This document shows positions 36,135 to 45,201 of a stretch of 64,000 nt of DNA, piece by piece (position 1 is the stretch's first letter; every line of letters begins with the position of its first letter). The stretch lies in the NCBI GenBank assembly GCA_029238315.1, contig JAQWGI010000025.1:1-64000 (forward strand), written 5' to 3'. Source of the DNA: Polaribacter sp. GTDB taxonomy: Bacteria; Bacteroidota; Bacteroidia; Flavobacteriales; Flavobacteriaceae. The position numbers and the translations under genes were made by a program. The notes beneath the pieces were generated by a model. That model was not told the origin of the DNA, made no database searches, and saw nothing but the letters and a program-made list of their open reading frames with translations.

Positions 36135-37568
36135 ATGAAAAAACTATCCATCCTTTTTCTATTCGCAATATTTATAATTGCTTGCAATGAAAAGAAAGAC
36201 ACAGAACAAGCAATCAAGGAATTAACTGCAGAAGAAAAAATTGACAAAACCAATATCAAATCTATCTTTGACACTGCTTTAACTAAGGGAAAATCTTACG
36301 AATGGCTTCGCGATTTAACCACAAATATTGGCGGAAGATTATCGGGATCTCCTGAAGCAGCAATGGCAGTAAAATGGGGAGAGAAAGTAATGAGAGAAGC
36401 TGGCTTAGATTCTGTTTGGCTACAACCAGCAATGGTTCCACATTGGGTTAGAGGAGAAAAAGAAGTTTCTTATTTTGTGTCTAACGGAAAAAAAGTTGAC
36501 ATGGCAGTTTGTGCTTTAGGAAGCTCAATAAGTACACCAACAAACGGGGTTTTTGCAGAGGTAATTGAAGTTTTTAGCTTAAAAGAAGCTGAAGCTTTAG
36601 GTGATAAAGCAAAAGGGAAAATTATCTTTTACAACAGACCTTTTGACAATACAATTATAAATACATTTAGCGCATACGGCGGTTGTGTAGATCAACGAGG
36701 AAGTGGCGCTGCAACTGTTGGTAAATTTGGAGCTTTGGCAGTAATTGTACGTTCAATGACAAATAATATTGACAATTATCCACACACAGGAACGATGCGT
36801 TATGGAAATATTCCAGAAAGCGAATACATTCCTGGAGCAGCAATTAGCACATTAGCTGCTGAAACATTAAGTAAACAATTAAAAAAAGATCCAAACTTAA
36901 AAGTATATTTAAAACAGAGCAGTAAAAACTTACCAAAAGAAAAATCGTTTAATGTGATTGGTGAAATTAAAGGTTCAGAAAATCCTGAAAAAATTATTGT
37001 TGTCGGTGGTCATTTAGATTCTTGGGATTTAGGTGATGGAGCACATGATGATGGAACAGGAATTGTACAGTCTTTAGAAGTTTTACACATTTTAAAGACA
37101 AATAATATTAAACCAAAAAACACCATTCGTGTGGTTTTCTTTATGGATGAAGAACAAGGCGGTGGTGGTGCAGATGCATATGCAGATGCTGTAAAAACCA
37201 CAAAAGAAATTCATATTGGAGGTTTAGAATCTGATGCTGGCGGGCACACGCCAAGAGGATTTACAATAGATGCAAATGCTGCAAATACAGAGATGTTAAA
37301 GAGTTGGAAAAAACTTTTAGCTCCTTATGGATTACACGATATTATGAAAGGTGGAAGTGGCGCAGATATTAGTCCATTAAAGTCTGATGGTGTTACCCTT
37401 GTTGGGTATCGTCCAGATCCGCAGCGTTATTTTGATTATCATCATGCAGCAACAGATACTTTTGATAAAGTAAACAAAAGAGAACTTGAGCTAGGAAGTG
37501 CTTCTATGGCAAGTATGATTTATTTAATGGATAAATATTTATACAATAACACGCCAATTATACCCTAG
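36135..37568 (+). CDS. M28-family zinc aminopeptidase/carboxypeptidase, lipoprotein
   Basis: A 477-aa lipoprotein: signal MKKLSILFLFAIFIIACNE with lipobox Cys about residue 17. A PA-type insert (about 130-235) precedes the catalytic domain. The dinuclear zinc ligands read VGGHLDSWDLGDGAHDDGTG (His and Asp), FMDEEQGGGGA (catalytic Glu pair), LESDAGGHTPRG and a final DYHHAATDTFDKV. This is the plasma glutamate carboxypeptidase (carboxypeptidase Q)-like branch of M28. It probably trims peptides at the cell surface or in the periplasm. It is first of three close genes (DoxX, amidohydrolase). Confidence 0.94.
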   Translation: MKKLSILFLFAIFIIACNEKKDTEQAIKELTAEEKIDKTNIKSIFDTALTKGKSYEWLRDLTTNIGGRLSGSPEAAMAVKWGEKVMREAGLDSVWLQPAMVPHWVRGEKEVSYFVSNGKKVDMAVCALGSSISTPTNGVFAEVIEVFSLKEAEALGDKAKGKIIFYNRPFDNTIINTFSAYGGCVDQRGSGAATVGKFGALAVIVRSMTNNIDNYPHTGTMRYGNIPESEYIPGAAISTLAAETLSKQLKKDPNLKVYLKQSSKNLPKEKSFNVIGEIKGSENPEKIIVVGGHLDSWDLGDGAHDDGTGIVQSLEVLHILKTNNIKPKNTIRVVFFMDEEQGGGGADAYADAVKTTKEIHIGGLESDAGGHTPRGFTIDANAANTEMLKSWKKLLAPYGLHDIMKGGSGADISPLKSDGVTLVGYRPDPQRYFDYHHAATDTFDKVNKRELELGSASMASMIYLMDKYLYNNTPIIP

Positions 37569-37573
37569 TTAGT

Positions 37574-37936
37574 ATGACAATTACAGTTCAAATCATTAAA
37601 ATTGTTTTTGGTATATTTTTTATGTTTGCAGGCATTATGCACATTATAAAACCATCTTTTTTCAAACATTTTATTCCAAATTCATTGCCAAAAAAAACAG
37701 TAAATTATGTAGTTGGCGTAATTGAATTCAGTTTAGGATTGGGCTTGTTTTTTAATGAAACTACTCAAAAATCTGCCATTGGTATTTTTGTTTTAATGAT
37801 CGTATTTTTGCCCATTCATGTTTGGGATGCAACCAAAGAACGTCCTGCAATAGGATCAAAACGAACAGCAATTATTAGAATTCCTTTGCAATTTTTATTA
37901 ATGTATTGCGCTTATTTAATTTACACAACACCATGA
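37574..37936 (+). CDS. DoxX-family membrane protein
   Basis: A 120-aa integral membrane protein with four hydrophobic segments. Conserved spots are FGIFFMFAGIMHIIKPSFFKHFIPNSLP near the N-terminus, GVIEFSLGLGLF in the middle and VFLPIHVWDATKERPAIGS, typical of the DoxX/DUF417-like group. The role is unclear in the family. It starts five bases after the M28 stop, and its TGA overlaps the amidohydrolase ATG (ATGA), so it is cotranslated. Confidence 0.85.
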   Translation: MTITVQIIKIVFGIFFMFAGIMHIIKPSFFKHFIPNSLPKKTVNYVVGVIEFSLGLGLFFNETTQKSAIGIFVLMIVFLPIHVWDATKERPAIGSKRTAIIRIPLQFLLMYCAYLIYTTP

Positions 37937-39555
37937 AAAAATTTATTTTAACACTTAGTATTATCGGTTTGTTTACCGCTTGTCAACAACAAGAAAAAGC
38001 AGATTTTATTGTTATCAATGCAAATGCATATACAGTTAACGAAGGATTTGACAAAGCAGAAAGTTTTGCTGTAAAAGACGGAAAATTTATTGGAGTTGGC
38101 TCTAATGACGCCATCCAAAATAGTTTTATATCAACAGAAACAATTGACGCAAAAAATCAAACTATTGTTCCTGGATTAATTGACGCACACTGTCATTTCT
38201 ACGGATTGGGATTAAGTCTCCAAAAAGTAGATTTACGTGGCACAAAAAGCTATGACGAAATTTTAGAAAAATTAAAAGCATTTAAAGAAGAAAAAAAGGC
38301 AGATTACATTACGGGTCGTGGCTGGGATCAAAATGATTGGGATGTAAAAGTATTTCCAACAAAAGAAAAATTAGACAAGTTATTTCCAAATACACCTGTT
38401 GCCATTACTCGTGTTGATGGACATGCTTTATTTGTAAATGAAGCTGCTTTGAAATACTCAGGATTGTCAAGCACCAAATTTCCAAAGAAAATTACTGGCG
38501 GTGAATTCATTACAAAAAACGGAAAATTAACAGGTGTTTTAATTGATGCTGCAATGGGTTATATTAAAACTCCTAGTACCACAAAAAAGGAAGAAATTCA
38601 AGGATTATTAGATGCTCAAAAAGTAACTTTTAGCTACGGATTAACAACTGTAAATGATGCAGGAGTTAGCAAATCTACCATCGACTTAATGGATAGCTTG
38701 CAAAAAACTGGAGATTTAAAAATGCGTATTTACGCAATGGTTTCTGTAAGTCAGAAAAACTTAGATTACTATTTGCCTAAGGGAATTATTAAAACAAATC
38801 GTTTAAATGTGCGTTCTTTTAAAGTCTACGGAGATGGCGCATTAGGCTCTCGTGGTGCTGCAATGCGTAAATCGTACAGCGATAGAAATAATCATTTTGG
38901 TGCATTGATTTTTGAACCAAAGAGATATACAGAAATTGCAGCACAAATCGCAAAATCTGACTACCAAATGAACACACACGCAATTGGAGATTCTGCAAAC
39001 ACACATATTTTAAAAACGTATAAATCAGCTTTAAAAGGTCAGAATGATAGACGTTGGAAAATTGAGCACTCTCAAATAGTATCTCCAGAAGATTTTGACA
39101 TGTTTGACAATATTGTTCCTTAAATTCAACCAACAAACGCAACTTCTGATATGTATTGGGCTGGTGATAGAATTGGAAAAGAACGTTTAAAAGGGGCATA
39201 CGCTTTTAAAGATTTATTAAACAAATACGGAAGTGTTGCTTTAGGTACAGATTTCCCAGTAGAACAAGTAAGTCCATTTTTAACATTTTCTGCAGCAGCA
39301 ACACGCCAAGATATTGAAGGGTATCCTGAAGGCGGATTTCAAATGGAAAACGTTTTAAGTAGAGAAGAAACTTTACGCGGAATGACTATTTGGGCTGCAC
39401 ATTCTAACTTTGAAGAAAACGAGAAAGGTAGTATTGAAGTTGGTAAGTTTGCAGATTTTGTAATTCTAAACCAAAACATAATGGAGGTTGAAGGCAATAA
39501 AATTCATAAAACTAAAGTAATCGCAACCTATTTAAACGGAGAGAAAGTGTATTAA
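37933..39555 (+). pseudogene. amidohydrolase-family (YtcJ-like) lipoprotein gene interrupted by one in-frame TAA
   Basis: The frame from 37933 to 39555 encodes a typical 540-aa amidohydrolase except for one TAA at 39121-39123. The N-terminus is a lipoprotein signal (FILTLSIIGLFTACQQQ). The metal motif is DAHCHFYGLG; other blocks are GRGWDQNDWD, TRVDGHALFVNEAALKYSG, VYGDGALGSRGAAM, NTHAIGDSANTHI and IEHSQIV. Downstream of the stop the same frame continues with GTDFPVEQVSPFLT and ends in a normal DFVILNQN. The stop replaces what is probably Ser (one-base TCA to TAA change) after DNIVP. There is no frameshift and both sides look intact. It could be a recent mutation, or a sequencing error. The shorter product would miss the final active-site part. 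The track start at 37906 is rejected for the ATG with the lipobox. Confidence 0.9.
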
Positions 39556-39610
39556 AGCAAGTAATAATTTCTTGCTTAACAAAACAAACTACATATCTAA
39601 GGTGTAGACT

Positions 39611-39642
39611 AAAAAAAGCGAACGGTATTGTTCGCTTTTTTT
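39611..39642 (+). terminator. terminator after the amidohydrolase gene
   Basis: AAAAGCGAAC and GTTCGCTTTT form a stem around GGTATT, followed by T residues. Confidence 0.92.
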
Positions 39643-39744
39643 ATTTTCAAAATTTAGATTCCAAAAAACATGTCCTTTATTTTTATTATTAAGTATCCTA
39701 AAAATCATATATATTCGCCATTCAAAATACAAATATCCAAAAGC

Positions 39745-40185
39745 ATGAAACCATATTTAGTTTTATTTTTAATGATTTTTTTTATTTCTTGCAGTAACGA
39801 TGAAGATAATTACAGCACAGAAAATGATTTAGAAATTCAAGAATACATTAAAAGGAACAACTTAAACGCCACCAAAACTGCAAGTGGATTATACATTGTG
39901 ATAACTGATCAAGGAAATGGCGCAAAACCAACTTCTAGCTCTTCTGTAACAGTAAATTATAAAGGTTATTTTACTGATGGAAGCCGTTTTGATCAAGGGC
40001 AAAATGTAACATTTAATTTAAATCAAGTGATTACAGGTTGGTCTGAAGGATTAACACATTTTAATGAAGACACTCAAGGTTGGCTCTTGGTCCCGTCTCA
40101 TTTAGGCTACGGAAGCAACGGATCTAATTCAATTCCTGGTGGATCTGTATTAATTTTTAGTATTCATTTATTAAAAATTAATTAA
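39745..40185 (+). CDS. FKBP-type peptidyl-prolyl cis-trans isomerase lipoprotein
   Basis: A 146-aa exported protein. The lipoprotein signal MKPYLVLFLMIFFISCSN marks the true start; the longer ORF-track start at 39670 would place extra residues before a signal peptide and is rejected. The FKBP domain shows GLYIVITDQGNGAKP, VTVNYKGYFTDGSRFDQ and a C-terminal VITGWSEGL, VPSHLGYGSNGSNSIPGGSVLIFSIHLLKI. It accelerates proline isomerisation in the periplasm or at the outer membrane. It overlaps the convergent trpA by four bases. Confidence 0.94.
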   Translation: MKPYLVLFLMIFFISCSNDEDNYSTENDLEIQEYIKRNNLNATKTASGLYIVITDQGNGAKPTSSSSVTVNYKGYFTDGSRFDQGQNVTFNLNQVITGWSEGLTHFNEDTQGWLLVPSHLGYGSNGSNSIPGGSVLIFSIHLLKIN

Positions 40186-40943
40186 CGAATCGATGTTATA
40201 AAATCACTTATTTTATCAGTACCGTTTATAGCTAATTCCTTAATAAAAGCAGAACCAATAATGGCTCCACCTGCATATTTACAAGCTGTTTTAAATGTTT
40301 TATTATCAGAAATTCCAAATCCAATAATTAAACTACTCTTTAAATTCATTGCTTTGACACGCTCAAAATAAGCAATCTGATTGTTAGAAATATCTCCTTT
40401 TGCCCCAGTAATTGAAGCAGATGCAACAACATAAATAAAAGCATCTGTTAACGCATCAATTTTTCTAATTCTTTCTTCAGATGTATGTGGCGTAATTAAA
40501 AACACATTTGTCAATCCATATTTATTAAATAATTGTTGGTAATGACTTTCATATTCAACCATTGGTAAATCTGGAAAAATAACTGTTTCAATTCCGCAAT
40601 CTACACATGCTTGACAAAATTTATCCTCTCCATACTTTAATAACTGATTCAAATAACCCATTAAAACTAACGGTGTAGAGTTTGTTTCTTTAATTGATTT
40701 TAATTGCTCAAAAACAACATCTAAATTCATACCGTTTTGTAAAGCAACTTGACTACTATCTTGTATTGTTGGTCCATCGGCTAAAGGATCTGAATAAGGC
40801 AAACCAACCTCAATAAAATCTACACTATTATCGCTTAATTTTTCAATAATTTTTGTTGTGTCGTTTAATTTTGGATAACCAGCTGTAAAGAAAATCGACA
40901 ATAAATCTTTCTTTTGTTGAAATATGTTTGTTAATGAATTCAT
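40182..40943 (-). CDS. trpA: tryptophan synthase alpha subunit
   Basis: Cleaves indole-3-glycerol phosphate to indole and glyceraldehyde 3-phosphate, and passes indole to TrpB. Signatures are DFIEVGLPYSDPLADGPTIQDSSQVAL (catalytic Glu), LVLMGYLNQLLKYG, TVIFPDLPMVE, and VVASASITGAKG with GFGISDNKT. The 253-aa length is typical. It is the last gene of the trp operon. A palindromic repeat of about 67 bases separates it from trpB. Confidence 0.97.
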   Translation of the reverse strand: MNSLTNIFQQKKDLLSIFFTAGYPKLNDTTKIIEKLSDNSVDFIEVGLPYSDPLADGPTIQDSSQVALQNGMNLDVVFEQLKSIKETNSTPLVLMGYLNQLLKYGEDKFCQACVDCGIETVIFPDLPMVEYESHYQQLFNKYGLTNVFLITPHTSEERIRKIDALTDAFIYVVASASITGAKGDISNNQIAYFERVKAMNLKSSLIIGFGISDNKTFKTACKYAGGAIIGSAFIKELAINGTDKISDFITSIR

Positions 40944-40966
40944 TGTTTTGTCTTTTTTTTTGTTTT

Positions 40967-41033
40967 GTCATTCCCGAGAAATCGGGAATCTATTTTTATC
41001 GAAGTTTGGATTCCGCATCAAGTGCGAAATGAC
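40967..41033. repeat. palindromic repeat between trpB and trpA
   Basis: It opens with GTCATTCCCGA and closes with TGCGAAATGAC, and contains the inner hairpin TTCCCGAGAAATCGGGAA. GTCATT/AATGAC ends recur in the other repeats of this window. It fills most of the trpB-trpA gap and probably folds in the mRNA. Confidence 0.75.
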
Positions 41034-41035
41034 AA

Positions 41036-42220
41036 TTAATCTTCTAAATGATTGATATACGTTTCTAGATCTTTATCGCCTCTTCCAGATAAATTTATAA
41101 CTACCACTTGGTCTTTTTTTAGTTGCATCTTAGGCAATACTGCTAAGGCATGTGCTGTTTCTAAAGCAGGAATAATTCCTTCAATTTTTGTCAACTCATA
41201 AGCTGCAACAAGCGCTTCATTGTCTGTTGCGTTCATAAACTTTGCTCTTTTAGTTTCATATAAAAAAGCGTGTAAAGGTCCAACTCCTGGATAATCTAAT
41301 CCAGCAGAAATTGAATAAGGCTCTACAATTTGTCCGTATGTATCTTGCATTAAAATGGTTTTACTTCCATGAATTACACCCACTTCTCCTAATTGAGAAG
41401 TAGCTGCACTTTCTCCAGAATTAACTCCCAAACCAGCAGCTTCTACAGCAATTAGCTCTACATCTTCATCATCTAAATAATTATAAAAAGCCCCAGCAGC
41501 ATTTGAGCCACCACCAACACATGCAATAATTGTATCTGGGTTTTCTTTACCCGTTTTTTCTTTTAATTGCCATTTCATTTCTTCAGAAATAATTGCTTGT
41601 AAACGTGCAACCATATCTGGATGAGGCGCAGGGCCAACTACAGATCCAATTAAATAAAAAGTTTCTGGATGCTGAATCCAATATCTTATGGCTTCATTTG
41701 TAGCATCTTTTAACGTTTTAGAACCAGAGGTTGCTGCAACAACCTTGGCACCTAACATCTTCATTCTAGCTACATTTGGCGCTTGTCTAACAATGTCTTT
41801 TTCACCCATAAAAACGGTACAATCTAAACCCATCAGAGCACAAACCGTAGCTGTAGCAACACCATGTTGCCCCGCTCCTGTTTCTGCTATAATTTTTGTT
41901 TTACCTAATTTTTGGGCAATCAAAATTTGTCCAATTGTATTATTTACTTTGTGAGCTCCAGTATGATTTAAATCTTCGCGTTTTAAATAAATAGTTGCTC
42001 CATACTTCTCAGACAAACGTTTTGCAAAGTACAAAGGCGTTGGTCTTCCAACATAATCTTTTAACAACGATTTATATTCTGTTTGAAATGCTTCCGACTC
42101 TATAATTTGTATATAGTTATCCGCTAATTCTTGCACGTTTGGATGCAACAATTCAGGAATAAATGCACCTCCAAATTGTCCGTAATATCCGTTTTTATCT
42201 GGTTGAAATTTTGATTTCAT
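41036..42220 (-). CDS. trpB: tryptophan synthase beta subunit
   Basis: The PLP enzyme that joins indole and serine to tryptophan. Visible are the PLP-lysine motif [13 protein letters not shown], the [14 protein letters not shown] loop, [12 protein letters not shown] (phosphate binding), the Ala-Gly rich [11 protein letters not shown] and the C-terminal [12 protein letters not shown]. The 394-aa length is standard. The operon order is E-G-D-(x)-C-F-B-A. A repeat of about 60 bases lies between trpF and trpB. Confidence 0.98.
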   Translation of the reverse strand: MKSKFQPDKNGYYGQFGGAFIPELLHPNVQELADNYIQIIESEAFQTEYKSLLKDYVGRPTPLYFAKRLSEKYGATIYLKREDLNHTGAHKVNNTIGQILIAQKLGKTKIIAETGAGQHGVATATVCALMGLDCTVFMGEKDIVRQAPNVARMKMLGAKVVAATSGSKTLKDATNEAIRYWIQHPETFYLIGSVVGPAPHPDMVARLQAIISEEMKWQLKEKTGKENPDTIIACVGGGSNAAGAFYNYLDDEDVELIAVEAAGLGVNSGESAATSQLGEVGVIHGSKTILMQDTYGQIVEPYSISAGLDYPGVGPLHAFLYETKRAKFMNATDNEALVAAYELTKIEGIIPALETAHALAVLPKMQLKKDQVVVINLSGRGDKDLETYINHLED

Positions 42221-42234
42221 ATGTATAATATTCT

Positions 42235-42294
42235 GTCATTGCGAGGAACGAAGCAATCTTTATCTTGAAATTACTTCACTTTGTTTGTAATGAC
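42235..42294. repeat. palindromic repeat between trpF and trpB, overlapping the 3' end of trpF
   Basis: GTCATTGCGAGGAACGAAG opens it and TTTGTTTGTAATGAC closes it. The minus-strand reading gives the last residues of TrpF (VITNKVK) and the stop. The same family occurs in reverse orientation in front of gyrB (47766-47832). Confidence 0.82.
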
Positions 42295-42918
42295 GATTTT
42301 TTTAAATTTATTTATATTTTCTACTGATTTCAAACCAGCCTTTAATTCAAATTTACTGTTAACATCAAGGGCATAAATAGGCAAATTTGTTTTTGCAACT
42401 TGTTTTATTTCTTTTACTTGATCTAGACCAATTCCGCCACTTAAAAAAAAAGGTTTTTCAAAAAGATAATTTTCTAATACTTTCCAATCAAAAGTAATTC
42501 CATTACCTCCTCGTTCTTTACCCTTTGTATCAAATAAAAAATAATCAACAACTTCTATATAAGGTTGTAGCATATTAAAATCGAATTCGTCTTTTATGCT
42601 GAAAACTTTTATAATCTCTATCGAAATGTCATCTCGAGCACAGTCGAGAGATCTTAATTCCTCGATGTATTGCACACTTTCATCTCCATGTAATTGCACC
42701 GCCTTCAAATTGTATTTATTTACTTTTGAGGCAACTTCATCAATAGTTGCATTTACAAAAACACCTGTTTTTTTTATTGATTTTGGAAGCTCCGGAATTA
42801 TTCCATCAAAATTTCTTTTTGATTTATCGTAAAAAATAAACCCTAAATAATCAGGTTGTAAATCAGCTACTTGCTGAATATTTTCTACATATTTCATTCC
42901 ACAAACCTTCAGTTTCAT
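42271..42918 (-). CDS. trpF: phosphoribosylanthranilate isomerase, with a repeat-derived insert
   Basis: Converts N-(5-phosphoribosyl)anthranilate to CdRP, the third step of tryptophan synthesis. The core motifs MKLKVCGMKYVENIQQV (active-site Cys), DYLGFIFYDKSKRNF, VQLHGDE, FLLSGG-type (seen as PFFLSGGIGL) and DVNSKFE are intact. After EELR the protein has the extra stretch SLDCARDDIS (about residues 90-99), which is encoded by a palindromic repeat (42627-42655) and replaces the usual short loop. The C-terminal IVITNKVK is also repeat-encoded. Both look tolerable at surface positions. Length is 215 aa. Confidence 0.95.
   Translation of the reverse strand: MKLKVCGMKYVENIQQVADLQPDYLGFIFYDKSKRNFDGIIPELPKSIKKTGVFVNATIDEVASKVNKYNLKAVQLHGDESVQYIEELRSLDCARDDISIEIIKVFSIKDEFDFNMLQPYIEVVDYFLFDTKGKERGGNGITFDWKVLENYLFEKPFFLSGGIGLDQVKEIKQVAKTNLPIYALDVNSKFELKAGLKSVENINKFKKIVITNKVK
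42627..42655. repeat. palindromic repeat inserted in frame within trpF
   Basis: The bases around ATCTCGAGCACAGTCGAGAG form a palindrome like the dispersed ATCTCTCGAC...TCGAGATGACA repeats of Flavobacteriaceae. In the trpF frame it reads SLDCARDD. Boundaries are approximate. Confidence 0.75.
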
Positions 42919-42919
42919 C

Positions 42920-43708
42920 TTATCGTATTTGACTAATAAATTCTTGACAAGCTTCTCCCGGGTTTTCTGTCTTCATAAATGTTTCACCTATTAAAAAACC
43001 TTGAAAACCATATTCTTTTAATCCAGTAATAATTCTCGGATCTGAAATTCCGCTCTCAGAAACCTTTATACAAGAAGCAGGAATTTGATTTGCCAATAAC
43101 ATAGAGTGTTCTAAATCTACTTCAAACGTTTTTAAATTACGGTTATTAATTCCGATAATTTTATTATCTAAATCATTAATTTTATCTAAATCTTCTTGCG
43201 TATGCACTTCATATAAAACCTCTAAACCTAAATCGTTTGCAAGGTTTCCATAGTTTTTTAATTCTATTGATGTTAAACAAGATGCGATTAACAAAATAAC
43301 ATCAGCTCCAATTGCTTTTGCTTCTACAATTTGAAATCCATCAACAACAAAATCTTTTCTTAAAATAGGTTTTTGTTGATTTACAATTCTTGCTTCCATC
43401 AAATCTGCCATCGTTCCACCAAAAAAAGAAGTATCTGTTAAAATAGATTGCGCAGCTACATTAGCGTCTAAATAACCATTAGTTACTTCTTCAATTGTTG
43501 CCTTATCATTAATTATTCCTTTGGATGGAGACTGGCGTTTAAATTCAGCAATAATTCCTGTTGAACCCACTTCTAATAAAGAAGATTTTAATGAAATTCC
43601 TGTTCTTTTAAATTTCGGACTTTCCACTAATTTTTTAACAGGAACTTCTGCTTTTATCTTTGCAATTTCCTTCTTTTTAAATGCGATTATTTTATCTAAA
43701 ATTGTCAT
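42920..43708 (-). CDS. trpC: indole-3-glycerol phosphate synthase
   Basis: Closes the indole ring from CdRP. Motifs: GIIAEFKRQSPSKGII (catalytic Lys and the SPS loop), LTDTSFFGG, ILRKDFVVDGFQIVEAKAIGADVILLI, GINNRNLKTFEVDLEHSML, and SESGISDPR with GFLIGETFMK. The 262-aa length is right. The stop is one base before trpF, so the two are translated together. Its upstream neighbour in the operon is the four-helix bundle gene. Confidence 0.98.
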   Translation of the reverse strand: MTILDKIIAFKKKEIAKIKAEVPVKKLVESPKFKRTGISLKSSLLEVGSTGIIAEFKRQSPSKGIINDKATIEEVTNGYLDANVAAQSILTDTSFFGGTMADLMEARIVNQQKPILRKDFVVDGFQIVEAKAIGADVILLIASCLTSIELKNYGNLANDLGLEVLYEVHTQEDLDKINDLDNKIIGINNRNLKTFEVDLEHSMLLANQIPASCIKVSESGISDPRIITGLKEYGFQGFLIGETFMKTENPGEACQEFISQIR

Positions 43709-43710
43709 AT

Positions 43711-43744
43711 AAATAATTACTAATTTTTAATTATGAATTACGAG
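43711..43744. repeat. left copy of direct repeat flanking the four-helix bundle gene
   Basis: AATTACTAATTTTTAATTATG and AATTACGAG lie here; together they resemble the right copy at 44101-44130 on the same strand. The match is AT-rich and imperfect, so confidence is moderate. Confidence 0.5.
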
Positions 43745-44097
43745 TTTGAATTTCTAATTGTCTTTTGAATACTTCCGATAATCTTTAATATTTCTTCAAT
43801 ATCTTTTAATAAGGATTCTGATTCTTTTTCCGACAAATAATCAGTGTCTTTTAAAAGTCGAATCCAATAATGAGATTCTCTAGCTTCTTTATAAGCAATT
43901 GTTAACTTTGCGAAGAAATCTTTTCTGCTTTGATTTCCAATTGCTTCTTCTACATTTGCTCCAATAGATGTTCCTGATCGTAATAACTGTTTACTTAAAA
44001 CAAATTCTTTTTTTTCTTGAGATAAATGCTTGTATAATTTCACAACTCTAACAGCAAAATCATAACTTTTTATCTGAATTATATTATCTTTTTTCAT
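43738..44097 (-). CDS. four-helix bundle protein (23S rRNA IVS/AvD-like family), within the trp operon
   Basis: A 119-aa all-helical protein with the family signature ELSKQLLRSGTSIGANVEEAIGNQSRKDF (seen as SKQLLRSGTSIGANVEEAIGNQSRKDF) and later AYKEARESHYWIRLLKDTDYL. Members are found as 23S rRNA intervening-sequence proteins and as the AvD accessory protein of diversity-generating retroelements. It sits between trpC and trpD, where no trp function is expected, and AT-rich TCGTAATT-type repeats flank it. This looks like a cassette insertion. It keeps the operon orientation and probably the operon transcript. Its role here is unknown. Confidence 0.88.
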   Translation of the reverse strand: MKKDNIIQIKSYDFAVRVVKLYKHLSQEKKEFVLSKQLLRSGTSIGANVEEAIGNQSRKDFFAKLTIAYKEARESHYWIRLLKDTDYLSEKESESLLKDIEEILKIIGSIQKTIRNSNS

Positions 44098-44100
44098 AAC

Positions 44101-44130
44101 TAAAAATTTATAATTCGTAATTACGAACTC
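44101..44130. repeat. right copy of direct repeat flanking the four-helix bundle gene
   Basis: TAAAAATTTATAATTCGTAATTACGAACTC resembles the left copy; the last codons and stop of trpD fall inside it. Confidence 0.5.
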
Positions 44131-45113
44131 GCAATTAACTTTTCTAAACTTTGTTTTGCTTTTCCTGAAAACAATGATTCTTTAGCTTCTGCAAAAGTAT
44201 CATGAAAAGATTTCTTTTCATCAACAATTTTCAAAGCAAATGCGGCATTAGTTAACACTACATTATTTTGTGCTTCGCTTCCATTTCCTTCTAAAATATT
44301 TTTGAAAATTTTTGCTGCATCAGCAACAAAATTGCCTCCAAAAATTTCTGATTGTTGAATTCTTTTTTGACCTAAATCTTCTGGATTTATGAATTGCTCT
44401 CCATTTTTTGTAAATAATTTAAATCCGCTTGTTAAAGAGATTTCATCATAACCATCTAATGCGTGTACAATACCGTAATTGGTCTTTTCCTCTTGTAAAA
44501 TATAATTATACAAACGTGCAACCTCAACATTAAAAGTTCCTAATAATTGATTTTGCGGCGAACTCGGATTGACCAAAGGACCTAACATATTAAAGAACGT
44601 TTTTAACTTTAACGCTTTTCTGGTTGGTCCAACTGCTTTCATTGCAGGATGAAATTTTGGCGCATGTAAAAAACAAATATTCGCTTTTTCTAAATGTTCT
44701 TTTAAAATATTTTCGTCATTTGTGAATTCGTAACCAAAACTGGCTAACATATCTGAAGAACCAGATTGTGAAGACACAGAATAATTTCCGTGTTTTGCAA
44801 CTTTCTGACCAGTTCCTGCAACAATAAATGATGTTAATGTAGAAATGTTAAACGTATCTTTTCCGTCACCGCCAGTTCCAACAATATCAATGGTATTATA
44901 ATCTGAAAAATCTACTTTAATTGCCAATTCTTTTAATGCATTTCTAAAACCAGAAAGCTCATCTACCGTAATTGGACGCATCATAAAAACCGTCATAAAC
45001 GAAGCTAAATGTGCATCGTTATATTTCTCTGCCGCAATGTTAATCAAAACCTCTTTTGCTTGAGATTGTGTTAATCTTTTATGCTGATATAAATCGTTTA
45101 AAATATCTTTCAT
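44121..45113 (-). CDS. trpD: anthranilate phosphoribosyltransferase
   Basis: Transfers phosphoribose from PRPP to anthranilate. Motifs: VGTGGDGKDTFNIST (PRPP site), KHGNYSVSSQSGSSDML, FLHAPKFHPAMKAVGPTRKALKLKTFFNMLGPLVNP and HALDGYDEISLT. At 330 aa the length is normal. The last residues SS and the stop lie in an AT-rich repeat shared with the four-helix bundle flank. A palindromic repeat fills the gap upstream to trpG. Confidence 0.97.
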   Translation of the reverse strand: MKDILNDLYQHKRLTQSQAKEVLINIAAEKYNDAHLASFMTVFMMRPITVDELSGFRNALKELAIKVDFSDYNTIDIVGTGGDGKDTFNISTLTSFIVAGTGQKVAKHGNYSVSSQSGSSDMLASFGYEFTNDENILKEHLEKANICFLHAPKFHPAMKAVGPTRKALKLKTFFNMLGPLVNPSSPQNQLLGTFNVEVARLYNYILQEEKTNYGIVHALDGYDEISLTSGFKLFTKNGEQFINPEDLGQKRIQQSEIFGGNFVADAAKIFKNILEGNGSEAQNNVVLTNAAFALKIVDEKKSFHDTFAEAKESLFSGKAKQSLEKLIASS

Positions 45114-45117
45114 TTTA

Positions 45118-45201
45118 TGCTGAATTTACTTGTACTGAACTTGGTTCAGTATTTCAGTATCTTTTCTATTATTTAGATGCTGAATCAAGTTCAGCATTCA
45201 A
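45118..45201. repeat. paired TGCTGAA/TTCAGCA repeats between trpG and trpD
   Basis: Two inverted units, TACTGAAC...GGTTCAGTA and GATGCTGAA...TTCAGCAT, sit in tandem. The second reaches into trpG and encodes its last residues (NAELDSASK) and stop. Confidence 0.8.

Noticed and set aside
37906-39123. ORF-track start at 37906 and end at 39123 for the amidohydrolase
   Set aside because: The lipoprotein signal starts at the ATG at 37933, and the frame clearly continues past the TAA to 39555, so this is one broken gene, not a 405-aa protein plus a separate 134-aa one.
39670-39744. N-terminal extension of the FKBP gene
   Set aside because: A lipoprotein signal with SCS begins at 39745; residues before it would block export.
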